From Luminiphilus sp. (GTDB lineage: Bacteria; Pseudomonadota; Gammaproteobacteria; Pseudomonadales; Halieaceae), in assembly GCA_029251065.1 (NCBI GenBank), contig JAQXEB010000057.1, positions 1 through 16,388 of the forward strand: a stretch of 16,388 nt of DNA. Reading direction: 5' to 3'. The translations under genes and the position numbers were made by a program. Positions 1 through 7,441 of the stretch are shown here, in pieces. The number at the start of each line of letters is the position of its first letter. The first letter of the stretch is position 1. The notes below the pieces were generated by a model. The model made no database searches. It was not told the DNA's origin and saw only the letters and a program-made list of their open reading frames with translations.

Positions 1-34
1 TTGCAGCCTGTGCAATATCAATATCTGATGCCAT
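1..34 (-). CDS. fhs: Formate-tetrahydrofolate ligase, N-terminal fragment (runs off left edge)
   Basis: Only the first 11 codons are in the window. The reverse strand from the ATG at 34 reads MASDIDIAQAA, which resembles the conserved start of formate-tetrahydrofolate ligases (typically M-x-S/T-D-I-E-I-A-Q-x-A). That enzyme makes 10-formyl-THF from formate, THF and ATP in the cytoplasm. No strong Shine-Dalgarno is visible; the upstream leader contains only AGAG. A TATAAA hexamer at 76-71 could be its -10 box. The call rests on a short N-terminal match and needs the sequence to the left. If right, the neighbouring AbgT transporter gains a folate context. Confidence 0.6.
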   Translation of the reverse strand, partial: MASDIDIAQAA

Positions 35-70
35 GGGAAACGTCTCTACTAAAGCTTTTTATTGGGGTTA

Positions 71-76
71 TTTATA
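71..76 (-). promoter_or_regulatory. Possible -10 box for the fhs-like gene
   Basis: The reverse strand reads TATAAA about 37 bases upstream of the ATG at 34, a plausible distance for a sigma-70 -10 element. No good -35 hexamer lies 16-18 bp further upstream, so this is weak. Confidence 0.25.
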
Positions 77-360
77 GAGTGATCTATGCCGCTCACGCTA
101 GACCCAGTTCCGCGCGCGAGCAAGTGGTTAAAACCGAAAATTAAAGTGAAAAGTTGGCGTGATTTGCTCGCCGGAAAATCGGCTGACGCACTTGCTACGA
201 AAACGCGCAAATGGTCTTCGTCGAATCTTGAGATCTCAGGATACGAGGTATTACATCAGCACGTCAGAGACGAGGCATCTAAGCCCTCAATAGGCACGCC
301 TCGATGCGCCGACAACTGATCGAGGGAGAGCCAACCTGCAGCGACACTTCCTCACGCGCC

Positions 361-382
361 ATTCGCGCGCAATTCGCGCGCA
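361..382. repeat. Perfect 11-bp tandem duplication
   Basis: The unit attcgcgcgca occurs twice head to tail (361-371 and 372-382), just beyond the stop codon of the AbgT-like gene. The GCGCG and CGCGC blocks could also pair as a short stem (GCGCG, loop CAATT, CGCGC). No function is evident. Confidence 0.7.
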
Positions 383-425
383 GAAATCAGTTCTTACCCT
401 TGGAATCAGCGCGTCGTTGGGCACC

Positions 426-2000
426 CTAAAGGGTGTAAAAAACGCTCGCACCCGGCCCCAGTGGTAGATCAAGGACAACCCAAAAAATGGTCATCGCCAA
501 ACCCGAAAGTAAAAGACCAATCGAGTAAGGCAACATCGTTGCCGCAAGGCTTCCCAAACCAAAATTGCTCTGCCAACGCTGGCAGAAAATCAAAATGAGC
601 GGAAAGTAGACCATGAGCGGCGTGATAATGTTGGTCGCACCATCACCCACACGATAAGCCGCAGTGGCCATCTCGGGTGAGATCCCCAGCAACATGAGCA
701 TGGGCACCATGACCGGCGCGATTAAAGCCCACTTTGCGCTCGCCGAGCCAATGAATAAATTGAGCAACGATGACACCAAGATAATAGAGGTCAGCAGGGC
801 CCAGGCCGGCATATTGGTGGAACCTAAAAAGTCAGCACCGTGGACCGCCAAAATAAGCCCGAGATTTGACCACGAAAACATCGCAACGAAGTGCGCCGCA
901 ACGAACGCAAGCACCAGGTAATAGGCAAGATCTTCCATTGCACCCGTCATCATTTTTACTAGGTCTCGGTGATTCTCAACGGTTCCTGCACCCTTTCCAT
1001 AAGCCCAACCCGACAGCAAAAACAGTACGAAAAATGCAGCCACCAAACTCTTGTAGAACGGAGCCATTTGCGCCTCAGCCGAGGCGCTCTCGTCGATCAA
1101 CGGTGTTCCAGGACCGATCGTGAAAAACGTCCAGAGACCGATCACAAACAACACCGCCCACCCTGCGTTACGAAGGCCTTTGCGCTCGGCAGCCGTCAGT
1201 GCACGAGCACCGTCATCACCGGCACCCGTTGCTGCCGCCAACTCAGGGTCAAACACCCCTAAACGCGGCTCAATAATACGGTCGGTCACCGCCCAGATAA
1301 CGGGAAGAAAAACAAACGTCATGCCGACAATGAAAAACCAGTTGCCGGCAATATTGGCAGTGAAGTCCCCAAAGACCGTCTCGACGCTGGCCTCGGTTAT
1401 TCCGAACAAGAGTGCGTCTAATTGTCCGGGTAAAAAGTTGGCTGAAAAGCCTCCGGAGACACCCGCAAAGGCGGCGGCAATCCCGGCAATAGGGTGCCGG
1501 CCGGCCGCATGAAAAATAATCCCCGCCAGTGGAATAAGCACGACGTAGGCCGCATCGGCGGCAAGATTGCCCAGCATTCCCACCAGCACAACTGTGGGCG
1601 TCAGTAGCGCCTTCGGTACGTCACGGACACCGGCACGCATTGCTGTTCCAAAAAGACCTGCACGCTCAGCAACCCCAGCCCCCAACATCACCACTAAAAC
1701 GTATCCCAGCGGGTGAAAGTGGGTGAACGTCTTCGGCATATCGACCCAAAGCTTGGCCAAGTTATCGCCCGATAACAGACTGGTCGCTGCAATAATCCGG
1801 TTAACGCCGGTCTCTGGGTCCACCTGAGTCGGGTGGGACGCGGAGACACCGGTCAGGCTGGCAAGGATGGAAATCGCCACCAAACCGACGATGAGCCAGA
1901 AAAAAAGAACGACCGGGTCGGGGAGCTTATTACCGCTTCGCTCAACCCAACCTAAAAATCCACCCACGCCCTGTTGCGTGTCGCTTGTCGACGTATTCAT
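426..2000 (-). CDS. AbgT-family transporter (p-aminobenzoyl-glutamate / sulfonamide type)
   Basis: A 524-residue inner-membrane protein of the AbgT family, whose members import p-aminobenzoyl-glutamate (E. coli AbgT) or export PABA and sulfonamides (MtrF, YdaH). The motif FLPGQLDALLFG lies at 189-200 and VGDGATNIITPL at 451-462; hydrophobic segments fill the length, as expected for the usual 500-520 residues. The functionally tested YdaH residues W400, P418, R426 and D429 have exact-spacing counterparts here at W424, P442, R450 and D453, and D195 probably matches D180, so transport function looks intact. The ATG at 2000 has a strong GGAGGAGT Shine-Dalgarno five bases upstream. It lies 111 bp downstream of a co-directional amidase gene and may be co-transcribed with it. 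Direction of transport and real substrate cannot be told from sequence. Confidence 0.93.
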   Translation of the reverse strand: MNTSTSDTQQGVGGFLGWVERSGNKLPDPVVLFFWLIVGLVAISILASLTGVSASHPTQVDPETGVNRIIAATSLLSGDNLAKLWVDMPKTFTHFHPLGYVLVVMLGAGVAERAGLFGTAMRAGVRDVPKALLTPTVVLVGMLGNLAADAAYVVLIPLAGIIFHAAGRHPIAGIAAAFAGVSGGFSANFLPGQLDALLFGITEASVETVFGDFTANIAGNWFFIVGMTFVFLPVIWAVTDRIIEPRLGVFDPELAAATGAGDDGARALTAAERKGLRNAGWAVLFVIGLWTFFTIGPGTPLIDESASAEAQMAPFYKSLVAAFFVLFLLSGWAYGKGAGTVENHRDLVKMMTGAMEDLAYYLVLAFVAAHFVAMFSWSNLGLILAVHGADFLGSTNMPAWALLTSIILVSSLLNLFIGSASAKWALIAPVMVPMLMLLGISPEMATAAYRVGDGATNIITPLMVYFPLILIFCQRWQSNFGLGSLAATMLPYSIGLLLSGLAMTIFWVVLDLPLGPGASVFYTL

Positions 2001-2111
2001 TGCGTACTCCTCCAGTCGAACGACCCCCTAAGGACCCGCCGATTGACCTCTTTATTAATGACTGTTCGCAGTGTACCGACGTCGCGAGCCATTACCAGCG
2101 CCCTCCGGTGA

Positions 2112-3560
2112 TCAGGCGAAGCTCACCACAGGTGCACTGCGATACCCCGCCTCTTCCAGCATTCGCGCAACCGCCAATGTCGTGTGATCACCGTATTCAG
2201 GACCGACAATCTGGAGCCCAAAGGGTAGCCCGTTACTGTGCCGACCCACTGGAACAGCCGTTGCGGGCAAACCACAGAGTGTCGCAACACCCGCCCAAAC
2301 CACATTATCCGAATAGGGTCGCACCTCGCCATTGACCCTAATCGTTCGGGCGGCGTAGCTCGTTTCCTGATCGTGCAACATGGCGGTGGTGGGTGTCACC
2401 GGACAAATCAATACATCGTAGTCATTAAAAAACGCACGCCAGTGCTGGCTCAAGTGTGCACGAATTTCATTCCACATAAGCCAGTCTCTGTGGCGCAACA
2501 ACGTGCCGCGCGCCTGCAGGACATTTGGCGATTTGTCATCACGGTGTGCCGCATCCACAACCTGCTGCATCATACCCACTTGTTGAGCGCTAAAACCCGC
2601 GCCAATAATGGCCGACAAGTGCATTAAATAAGTCTCGTGGTGCCGGGCCAAGTCAAAGTTGGGTTTGGCTTCATGGACCGTGGCGCCAAGTGCCTCAAGC
2701 GACCGACTCGCCGCTTCAATGCCCAAGCACGTTTCGTTGTCGATGGGGCAATAGTCGTCGCGCAGCCATACCCCCACGCGCAGCGATCGGACGTTACTCA
2801 CGCTCGCCGGAGGCAAACTCAGTCTCAAGCCCGCACCCGATTGGTCGTCGAGCCCCGCGGTGACATCGAAAGCAAGCGCTAGATCGTCGACGCAGCGCGC
2901 CAAAGGGCCCATGACACTCAGCGCCGATGCGGTTAGGGCGCCGTGTGCTGGCGGCACATGCCCTCGCTGAGGGATCACATCGAAGGTGGGTTTATGTCCA
3001 AAGACGCCGCAAAAATGCGCCGGCGTTCGGATAGACCCTCCAATGTCGCTGCCAAACTCCAGCGGTGTCATTCCTGCCGCCAGTGCGGCGGCCGCGCCGC
3101 CAGAAGAGCCTCCTGGCGTATGCGCTAAATTGTACGGATTGTTCGTTGTGCCGTGAATCGCGTTATAGGTTTGCAGGTCTGCACATTGAAGCGGCGTGTT
3201 GGTTTTTCCTAGAATAATAGCGCCGGCGGCACGAAGACGCTCGACCACAACAGCATCGTGGGTTGAGACACGCCCTTGATACGGTAGGTGCCCGACCTCA
3301 CAGGTCAGACCCGTCACTTCATAGGCGTCTTTTATCGTCATGGGTAGGCCGTGGAGTGCACCGATTGTTTCGCCGGCACGCGCACACTCATCGGCGTGAT
3401 GCGCCTGAACGAGCGCCTCCTCAAACCGCTGTGCAATGACCGCGTTAACCGAATCGTTCTGCTGTTTTATACGATCGATGTAAAACTCTGTGACCTCAAC
3501 AGACGACAGTTCGCCCTGCTGCATGTTGGCGACCAACTCTTTAGCACTCATGTTCAACAT
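2112..3560 (-). CDS. Amidase-signature family hydrolase
   Basis: A 482-residue amidase of the Ser-cisSer-Lys family, hydrolysing C-N amide bonds, probably in the cytoplasm because no signal peptide is visible. The family triad is complete: K77 in MTIKDAY, S152 in the GGSSGG loop and nucleophile S176 in SDIGGSIRTP. The spacings (75 and 24 residues) equal those of the K142/S217/S241 triad of fatty acid amide hydrolase. Length is normal for the family. The ATG at 3560 is preferred because AGGAG lies 10 bases upstream; the next Met (codon 4) would be too far from it. The AbgT-like transporter gene follows 111 bp downstream, suggesting this enzyme could act on the transported amide, but that link is inferred. 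GatA is unlikely because no gatB or gatC is adjacent. Substrate unknown. Confidence 0.92.
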   Translation of the reverse strand: MLNMSAKELVANMQQGELSSVEVTEFYIDRIKQQNDSVNAVIAQRFEEALVQAHHADECARAGETIGALHGLPMTIKDAYEVTGLTCEVGHLPYQGRVSTHDAVVVERLRAAGAIILGKTNTPLQCADLQTYNAIHGTTNNPYNLAHTPGGSSGGAAAALAAGMTPLEFGSDIGGSIRTPAHFCGVFGHKPTFDVIPQRGHVPPAHGALTASALSVMGPLARCVDDLALAFDVTAGLDDQSGAGLRLSLPPASVSNVRSLRVGVWLRDDYCPIDNETCLGIEAASRSLEALGATVHEAKPNFDLARHHETYLMHLSAIIGAGFSAQQVGMMQQVVDAAHRDDKSPNVLQARGTLLRHRDWLMWNEIRAHLSQHWRAFFNDYDVLICPVTPTTAMLHDQETSYAARTIRVNGEVRPYSDNVVWAGVATLCGLPATAVPVGRHSNGLPFGLQIVGPEYGDHTTLAVARMLEEAGYRSAPVVSFA

Positions 3561-3668
3561 GGGCCGCGTACTCCTGCCGTGGTTTTTATTGGACGCTTAG
3601 GGCCATGCGTTTTACCTTAACCCAACAGATCATGACTGAACACGTCGACTGGGGCAGGAACTCATCGT
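3561..3668. promoter_or_regulatory. Divergent promoter region, amidase / GH3 glycosidase
   Basis: A 108-bp spacer between two divergent start codons must hold promoters for at least one, and probably both, transcription units. AGGA lies 9 bases before the GH3 ATG, and AGGAG 10 bases before the amidase ATG. I found no convincing -35/-10 pair or strong dyad, so exact elements are not called. Confidence 0.4.
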
Positions 3669-5609
3669 ATGAAAACACTCATCAAACTTGTCGCTAGCGT
3701 GATAATCGCGGCTGTCGTCATGACAGCCCTTTACGCGACCAACCTTTTCTTAAAGCCCATCAGTAAAATGAAGGCGTCGTTTGCCCAATCATCCGTTGCC
3801 GCGCCCATCAGCGTGAGCGGACAAGATTTTCGTGATTTGAACCGTAATGGCTCAGTGGACCCCTACGAGGACTACCGTGTTGCCACGGCCGATCGGGTCG
3901 AAAATCTTCTGAGCCAAATGACCCTCGAAGAAAAAGTGGGCCAGATGTTTCACCCGCCCGTGCTGATTGAGCCCGACCCCCTCTTTCGCGTTTTCCTCGA
4001 AGCCATGAATGCGGGTACGTCCATTGAAGAACTTATTAGCCGAAAGTCACTGACTCACTTTAATTTCTATGGTGGTGCCACCCCTCAGAACATCGCAAAG
4101 CGCCTCAATGAATTACAGCGCGTGGCGGAGCGCACACGGTTGGGCATTCCGCTCTCGATAAGCAGTGACCCGGTTCACGAGGTTCCACGGGGCGGCGGGA
4201 TTGCGTCCTTTACCCTGGGTGGCGTTTCCAAGTGGCCATCTCAACTAGGGTTCGCAGCGGGTCGAGATGCCAACATGCTGGAGACCTTTGGGAAAATTGC
4301 GGCAGCCGAGTACCGCGCCATGGGTTTCAGCACAGCGCTTCACCCCATGAGCGATATGGCAACTGAACCCCGCTGGGCGAGAAACTTTGGCACCTTTGGC
4401 TCAAATGCAGAACTGTCAGCCGAAATGACCGTTGCTTATATGAAGGGCTTTCAGGGAGAGAGCCTGGGCAATCAAAGCGTCATGACCATGGTCAAGCATT
4501 TTCCGGGCGGCGGCCCTCAGTTGGATGGTCTAGACCCACACCTCAAATCGGGCGAAAGTCAGGTCTACCCAGGTCACAACTTTGACTATCACCTCGCCCC
4601 CTTTATCGCCGCCATTGAGAACGACATGCGTGTCGTTATGCCCTATTACGGCATTCCCACCGGACAAACCGATGAGGACGTCGCCATGGCATTCAATCGC
4701 TACATTTTGACCGACCTCCTCCGCGATAAGCTCGGGTTTGAGGGTGTCATCTGTACCGACTGGGGGGTTATTACTGGTCGCATATGGGGCGTTGAGCCAC
4801 TCACCGTGGAAGAACGTTATCTAAAATCGATCGAGGCTGGTGTCGATCAATACGGCGGGGAGAGCGAGCCCGAATACATCGTGAATTTGGTGAATCAAGG
4901 TGTCATCAGCAAAGCACGCATCGATGAGTCAGTTCGCAGGATTTTGAAAAACAAATTCGACCTTGGGCTTTTCGAGTCGCCCTTCGTCGATGAAAGCGCA
5001 GTCGAAGAAGCAGTGAACCTGCCCCAGCACGTCGCGCTCGGTATGACTGCGCAGCGAAACGCTGTGGTCTTGCTCGACAACGGTAGTAGCGCGCTACCGT
5101 TAGCCGCTGAGACCCGGATCTTCGTCGATGGCCTAGAGCCCAGTGTCGCAGCCAAATTCGGAACGGTTGTCGATACGCCCGAGCAGGCCGACGTGGTATT
5201 GCTATTCCTTAACACCGTCTTTAATGGCAACCAACCGGCCGGTACCGACAGCACCTTCGATCAGATGATGGCCACACGCTTTCCCGATACCAATTTGGCG
5301 TTTAGCGATGAGATTCTTGCCAAGGCCGCGGCCTACAGCGATGTCAGTCAGCTGGTGACCTTGGTTGACCTCAACCGGCCCGCGGTCCTGACCGAGCTTA
5401 AGAACATGAGTGGCGCGCTGGTGGGAACCTTTGGGGTATCAGATGAAGCCATGCTGGATGTCCTCTTCGGCAGACACAATCCGGCGGGGAAGCTACCGTT
5501 TGAACTGCCGTCGTCGATGGCTGAAGTGGAAGCCCAGCTGGAAGACGTACCCGATGATACGGCTAATCCGCTGTTCCCTTATGGCTGGGGTCTGAGCTAC
5601 GAGGAATAA
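3669..5609 (+). CDS. Glycoside hydrolase family 3 (beta-glucosidase/xylosidase type), exported or anchored
   Basis: A 646-residue GH3 enzyme that removes terminal beta-linked sugars, probably in the periplasm or membrane-anchored. An N-terminal hydrophobic helix (about residues 5-28, after MKTLIK) acts as signal or anchor; no clear cleavage site is seen. A perfect EF-hand-type calcium loop follows (D56-N58-N60-G61-S62-D64-E67). The barrel domain (about 75-440) carries KHFPGGG (276-282, substrate-binding Lys-His) and GVICTDWG (359-366), in which D364 is the expected nucleophile. The C-terminal domain (about 455-646) has LFGRHNPAGKLPFELP and ends LFPYGWGLSY, as typical for the family; there is no fibronectin-like tail. 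The ATG has AGGA upstream. It reads alone and ends 1 bp from the convergent biotinyl-protein gene. The acid/base residue cannot be assigned by eye, nor can glucosidase be separated from xylosidase. Confidence 0.92.
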   Translation: MKTLIKLVASVIIAAVVMTALYATNLFLKPISKMKASFAQSSVAAPISVSGQDFRDLNRNGSVDPYEDYRVATADRVENLLSQMTLEEKVGQMFHPPVLIEPDPLFRVFLEAMNAGTSIEELISRKSLTHFNFYGGATPQNIAKRLNELQRVAERTRLGIPLSISSDPVHEVPRGGGIASFTLGGVSKWPSQLGFAAGRDANMLETFGKIAAAEYRAMGFSTALHPMSDMATEPRWARNFGTFGSNAELSAEMTVAYMKGFQGESLGNQSVMTMVKHFPGGGPQLDGLDPHLKSGESQVYPGHNFDYHLAPFIAAIENDMRVVMPYYGIPTGQTDEDVAMAFNRYILTDLLRDKLGFEGVICTDWGVITGRIWGVEPLTVEERYLKSIEAGVDQYGGESEPEYIVNLVNQGVISKARIDESVRRILKNKFDLGLFESPFVDESAVEEAVNLPQHVALGMTAQRNAVVLLDNGSSALPLAAETRIFVDGLEPSVAAKFGTVVDTPEQADVVLLFLNTVFNGNQPAGTDSTFDQMMATRFPDTNLAFSDEILAKAAAYSDVSQLVTLVDLNRPAVLTELKNMSGALVGTFGVSDEAMLDVLFGRHNPAGKLPFELPSSMAEVEAQLEDVPDDTANPLFPYGWGLSYEE

Positions 5610-5610
5610 C

Positions 5611-5823
5611 CTAACCAATTTCTAGAGCGACATCGTCCTCAGCGACCGAGTCCCCCTCCGCAATGTGCAACGTGGTAACCGTTCCCGACTGAGGTGCCTC
5701 GTAAGGCACCTCCATCTTCATGACCTCAAGAATAAATAAGGTCTGACCTTCGACAACGACGTCGCCCTCTGCAACCAGAAGCTTCCAGACTGAACCACCC
5801 GTTTCCAGCTCGATCTTTGTCAT
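5611..5823 (-). CDS. Stand-alone biotinyl carrier protein (BCCP-like), 70 aa
   Basis: A biotin-lipoyl attachment domain with almost nothing else. The motif EVMKMEV (33-39) places the biotinylated lysine at K36, with the flanking glycines (G9-G10, G20, G26) of the beta-barrel fold. It would carry carboxybiotin between a biotin carboxylase and the carboxyltransferase encoded just upstream. An in-frame TTG at 5844 overlaps the carboxyltransferase stop, but the ATG at 5823 is preferred: it has GGGAG eight bases upstream and gives the compact 70-residue form. The start therefore lies 17 bp beyond the upstream stop, implying coupled translation. Biotin rather than lipoate is inferred from the MKM motif. 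The stop is 1 bp from the convergent GH3 gene. Confidence 0.9.
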   Translation of the reverse strand: MTKIELETGGSVWKLLVAEGDVVVEGQTLFILEVMKMEVPYEAPQSGTVTTLHIAEGDSVAEDDVALEIG

Positions 5824-5840
5824 CAACGTATCTCCCAGTC

Positions 5841-7394
5841 TCAAGGTCTAATGGCGAAGGCCGATGGGCCCAGTAAATCAGGTAGCAAGGGCTGGACACG
5901 AGCCAACCATTTGCAGAGTTCAGGCCGCGTCTCACGCGGATCAATCAGGTCGTGCACCGACAGCGCCTCAGCACGTGGGAATGGCGACTGTTTAGCCGCC
6001 AGCATCTCCTCAAGCTCGCGTCGCTTGGCATCAGGGTTCGGCGCCGCCTCGATTTCACGACGAAAGGCCACCGCAACACCGCCCTCGACAGGTAAAGGAC
6101 CACTCTCGGCTGAAGGCCATGCCAGCACATACGCCTCAGGACCATAGTGCGCCGCCTGCGCGACACCGAACGACCGGCGAACCATCACGGCCGCCCAGGG
6201 AACCGTGGTCATCGCCGCGGTGAGCACGGCTGATGTCCCATGCCTGATGGTCGCCTCCTTCTCTGCTTGACTCCCAATCATAAACCCCGGCTCATCGACC
6301 AGAGTGACGATGGGCAGTGTAAACGCCTCGCAAAGCTCCATGAATCGCCGCGCTTTGTGTGCACCGTCAGCGGTCATCGAGCCCGCGAGAAACTTACAGT
6401 CGTTGCCCCAGACCCCCACCGTTTGCCCGTTGAGGCGCGCGAGACCGGTAATTTGAGAGCGGCCGTAGCCTTTTCCCATCTCAAAAAAGCTGTCCTCATC
6501 AAATACCGCCTTAATGACCTTGCGCATCTCAAACGCGACACGGCGGTCACGCGGCACGACGTCAAGCAGTGACGCATCACACCGATCGATCGGGTCATCG
6601 CACGCCAGAACGGGCGCTAACTGGTTGATATGATCGGGCATGTAGGAGAGGAAACGCTTTATCTCCTCGATACAGGCGCGCTCGTCGTCCGCACCGTTGT
6701 CGACGGTGCCGTTTTTGGTGTGCACTTTCCAGCCACCAAGCTCATCTTTGGTCTTCTTCTCACCCATGGCGCGCTCAACAACCGCGGGACCCGCAGTAAT
6801 GATTTGGGCAGTGCTCTTGGACATCACCGAGAAGTGCGAAGCAACAAGTCTGCCCGCCGGAAGCCCCGCCACAGCACCCATCGCCGCGGTCGCCACCGGT
6901 ACGGTTGCCATCGCCTGCGCTACTGAGCGAAAACGCGACGGCGCGTTAACAGGGCCCGGAAGGTTGGAACCTTTACCTCCAGTACCCCCGACACTGCCAC
7001 CCGAACCCTCGTGCAAGCGAACCAAGGGCACTTTGTACTGAACGGCAAGATCCTCAGCGTAAACACTTTTTCGAAGACCCGCAGGTGAGGGCGAGCCACC
7101 GCGCATCGTAAAATCCTCGCCGCCTACAATGACGCGGCGGCCATTCACTTTGCCAAAGCCCAGAATGAAGTTGGCTGGATCGTAACTAACAAGCTCTCCC
7201 GCCTCGTTATAGACAGGCGTCCCAGCGACAGGGCCTAACTCCTCAAACGACCCCTCGTCGAGGAGCTCATCGACACGCTCACGAATGGTTAAGCGGTTCT
7301 GACTGTGCTGTTTAGCGACGGCGTCAACACCGCCCTGCGCAAGTGCGAGCTCACGGCGCCTCTTGATTTCATCGACTTCAGGTTTCCAGCTCAT
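5841..7394 (-). CDS. Acyl-CoA carboxylase carboxyltransferase (beta) subunit
   Basis: A 517-residue carboxyltransferase of the propionyl-/methylcrotonyl-CoA carboxylase beta type, moving CO2 from carboxybiotin to an acyl-CoA. Both crotonase-like halves are present: the N half with EGSGGS (129-134) and the C half with AGSMTADGAHKARRF (337-351), VDEPGFMIG (366-374) and YVLAWPSAESGPL (422-434). In classic PccB the last motif is nearer AWPTAEIAVMG, so this is a divergent subgroup and the acyl-CoA substrate is open. GGAA lies upstream of the ATG. The monooxygenase stop is 47 bp upstream and the biotinyl gene follows directly, so three genes probably form one transcript. No biotin carboxylase gene is in the window; it must come from elsewhere, unless the pair works as a decarboxylase or transcarboxylase, for which there is no other evidence. 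Confidence 0.9.
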   Translation of the reverse strand: MSWKPEVDEIKRRRELALAQGGVDAVAKQHSQNRLTIRERVDELLDEGSFEELGPVAGTPVYNEAGELVSYDPANFILGFGKVNGRRVIVGGEDFTMRGGSPSPAGLRKSVYAEDLAVQYKVPLVRLHEGSGGSVGGTGGKGSNLPGPVNAPSRFRSVAQAMATVPVATAAMGAVAGLPAGRLVASHFSVMSKSTAQIITAGPAVVERAMGEKKTKDELGGWKVHTKNGTVDNGADDERACIEEIKRFLSYMPDHINQLAPVLACDDPIDRCDASLLDVVPRDRRVAFEMRKVIKAVFDEDSFFEMGKGYGRSQITGLARLNGQTVGVWGNDCKFLAGSMTADGAHKARRFMELCEAFTLPIVTLVDEPGFMIGSQAEKEATIRHGTSAVLTAAMTTVPWAAVMVRRSFGVAQAAHYGPEAYVLAWPSAESGPLPVEGGVAVAFRREIEAAPNPDAKRRELEEMLAAKQSPFPRAEALSVHDLIDPRETRPELCKWLARVQPLLPDLLGPSAFAIRP

Positions 7395-7441
7395 GCGTTT
7401 TCCAATGTGGTGTGCCTACCGAGAAACCATAACGTGGACTG

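Larger units (their letters stand above)
35..425. other. Intergenic stretch between abgT-like gene and fhs-like gene
   Basis: About 390 bp without a convincing gene. A 77-codon open frame on the plus strand (86-319) has a weak AGAG upstream of its ATG and no recognisable domain; it could be a small unknown protein but looks incidental. The stretch also holds a perfect 11-bp tandem duplication (361-382), a 10-bp palindrome TGAGATCTCA (229-238) and the leader of the fhs-like gene. Part of it may be the long 3' untranslated region of the AbgT message. I see no tRNA-like fold and no stem followed by a T-run. Confidence 0.5.

Noticed and set aside
86..319. 77-codon open frame on the plus strand as a gene
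   Set aside because: Weak ribosome site, no recognisable domain and no coding-like features; kept only as a remark in the intergenic entry.
421..436. CACCC-TAAA-GGGTG hairpin at the AbgT-like stop codon as a terminator
   Set aside because: Read in the gene's direction the T-rich tract precedes the stem and none follows it; the dyad also overlaps the stop codon. Not a terminator for this gene.
5824..5844. TTG at 5844 as start of the biotinyl protein (77 aa)
   Set aside because: The in-frame ATG at 5823 has a well-placed GGGAG and gives a normal compact domain.
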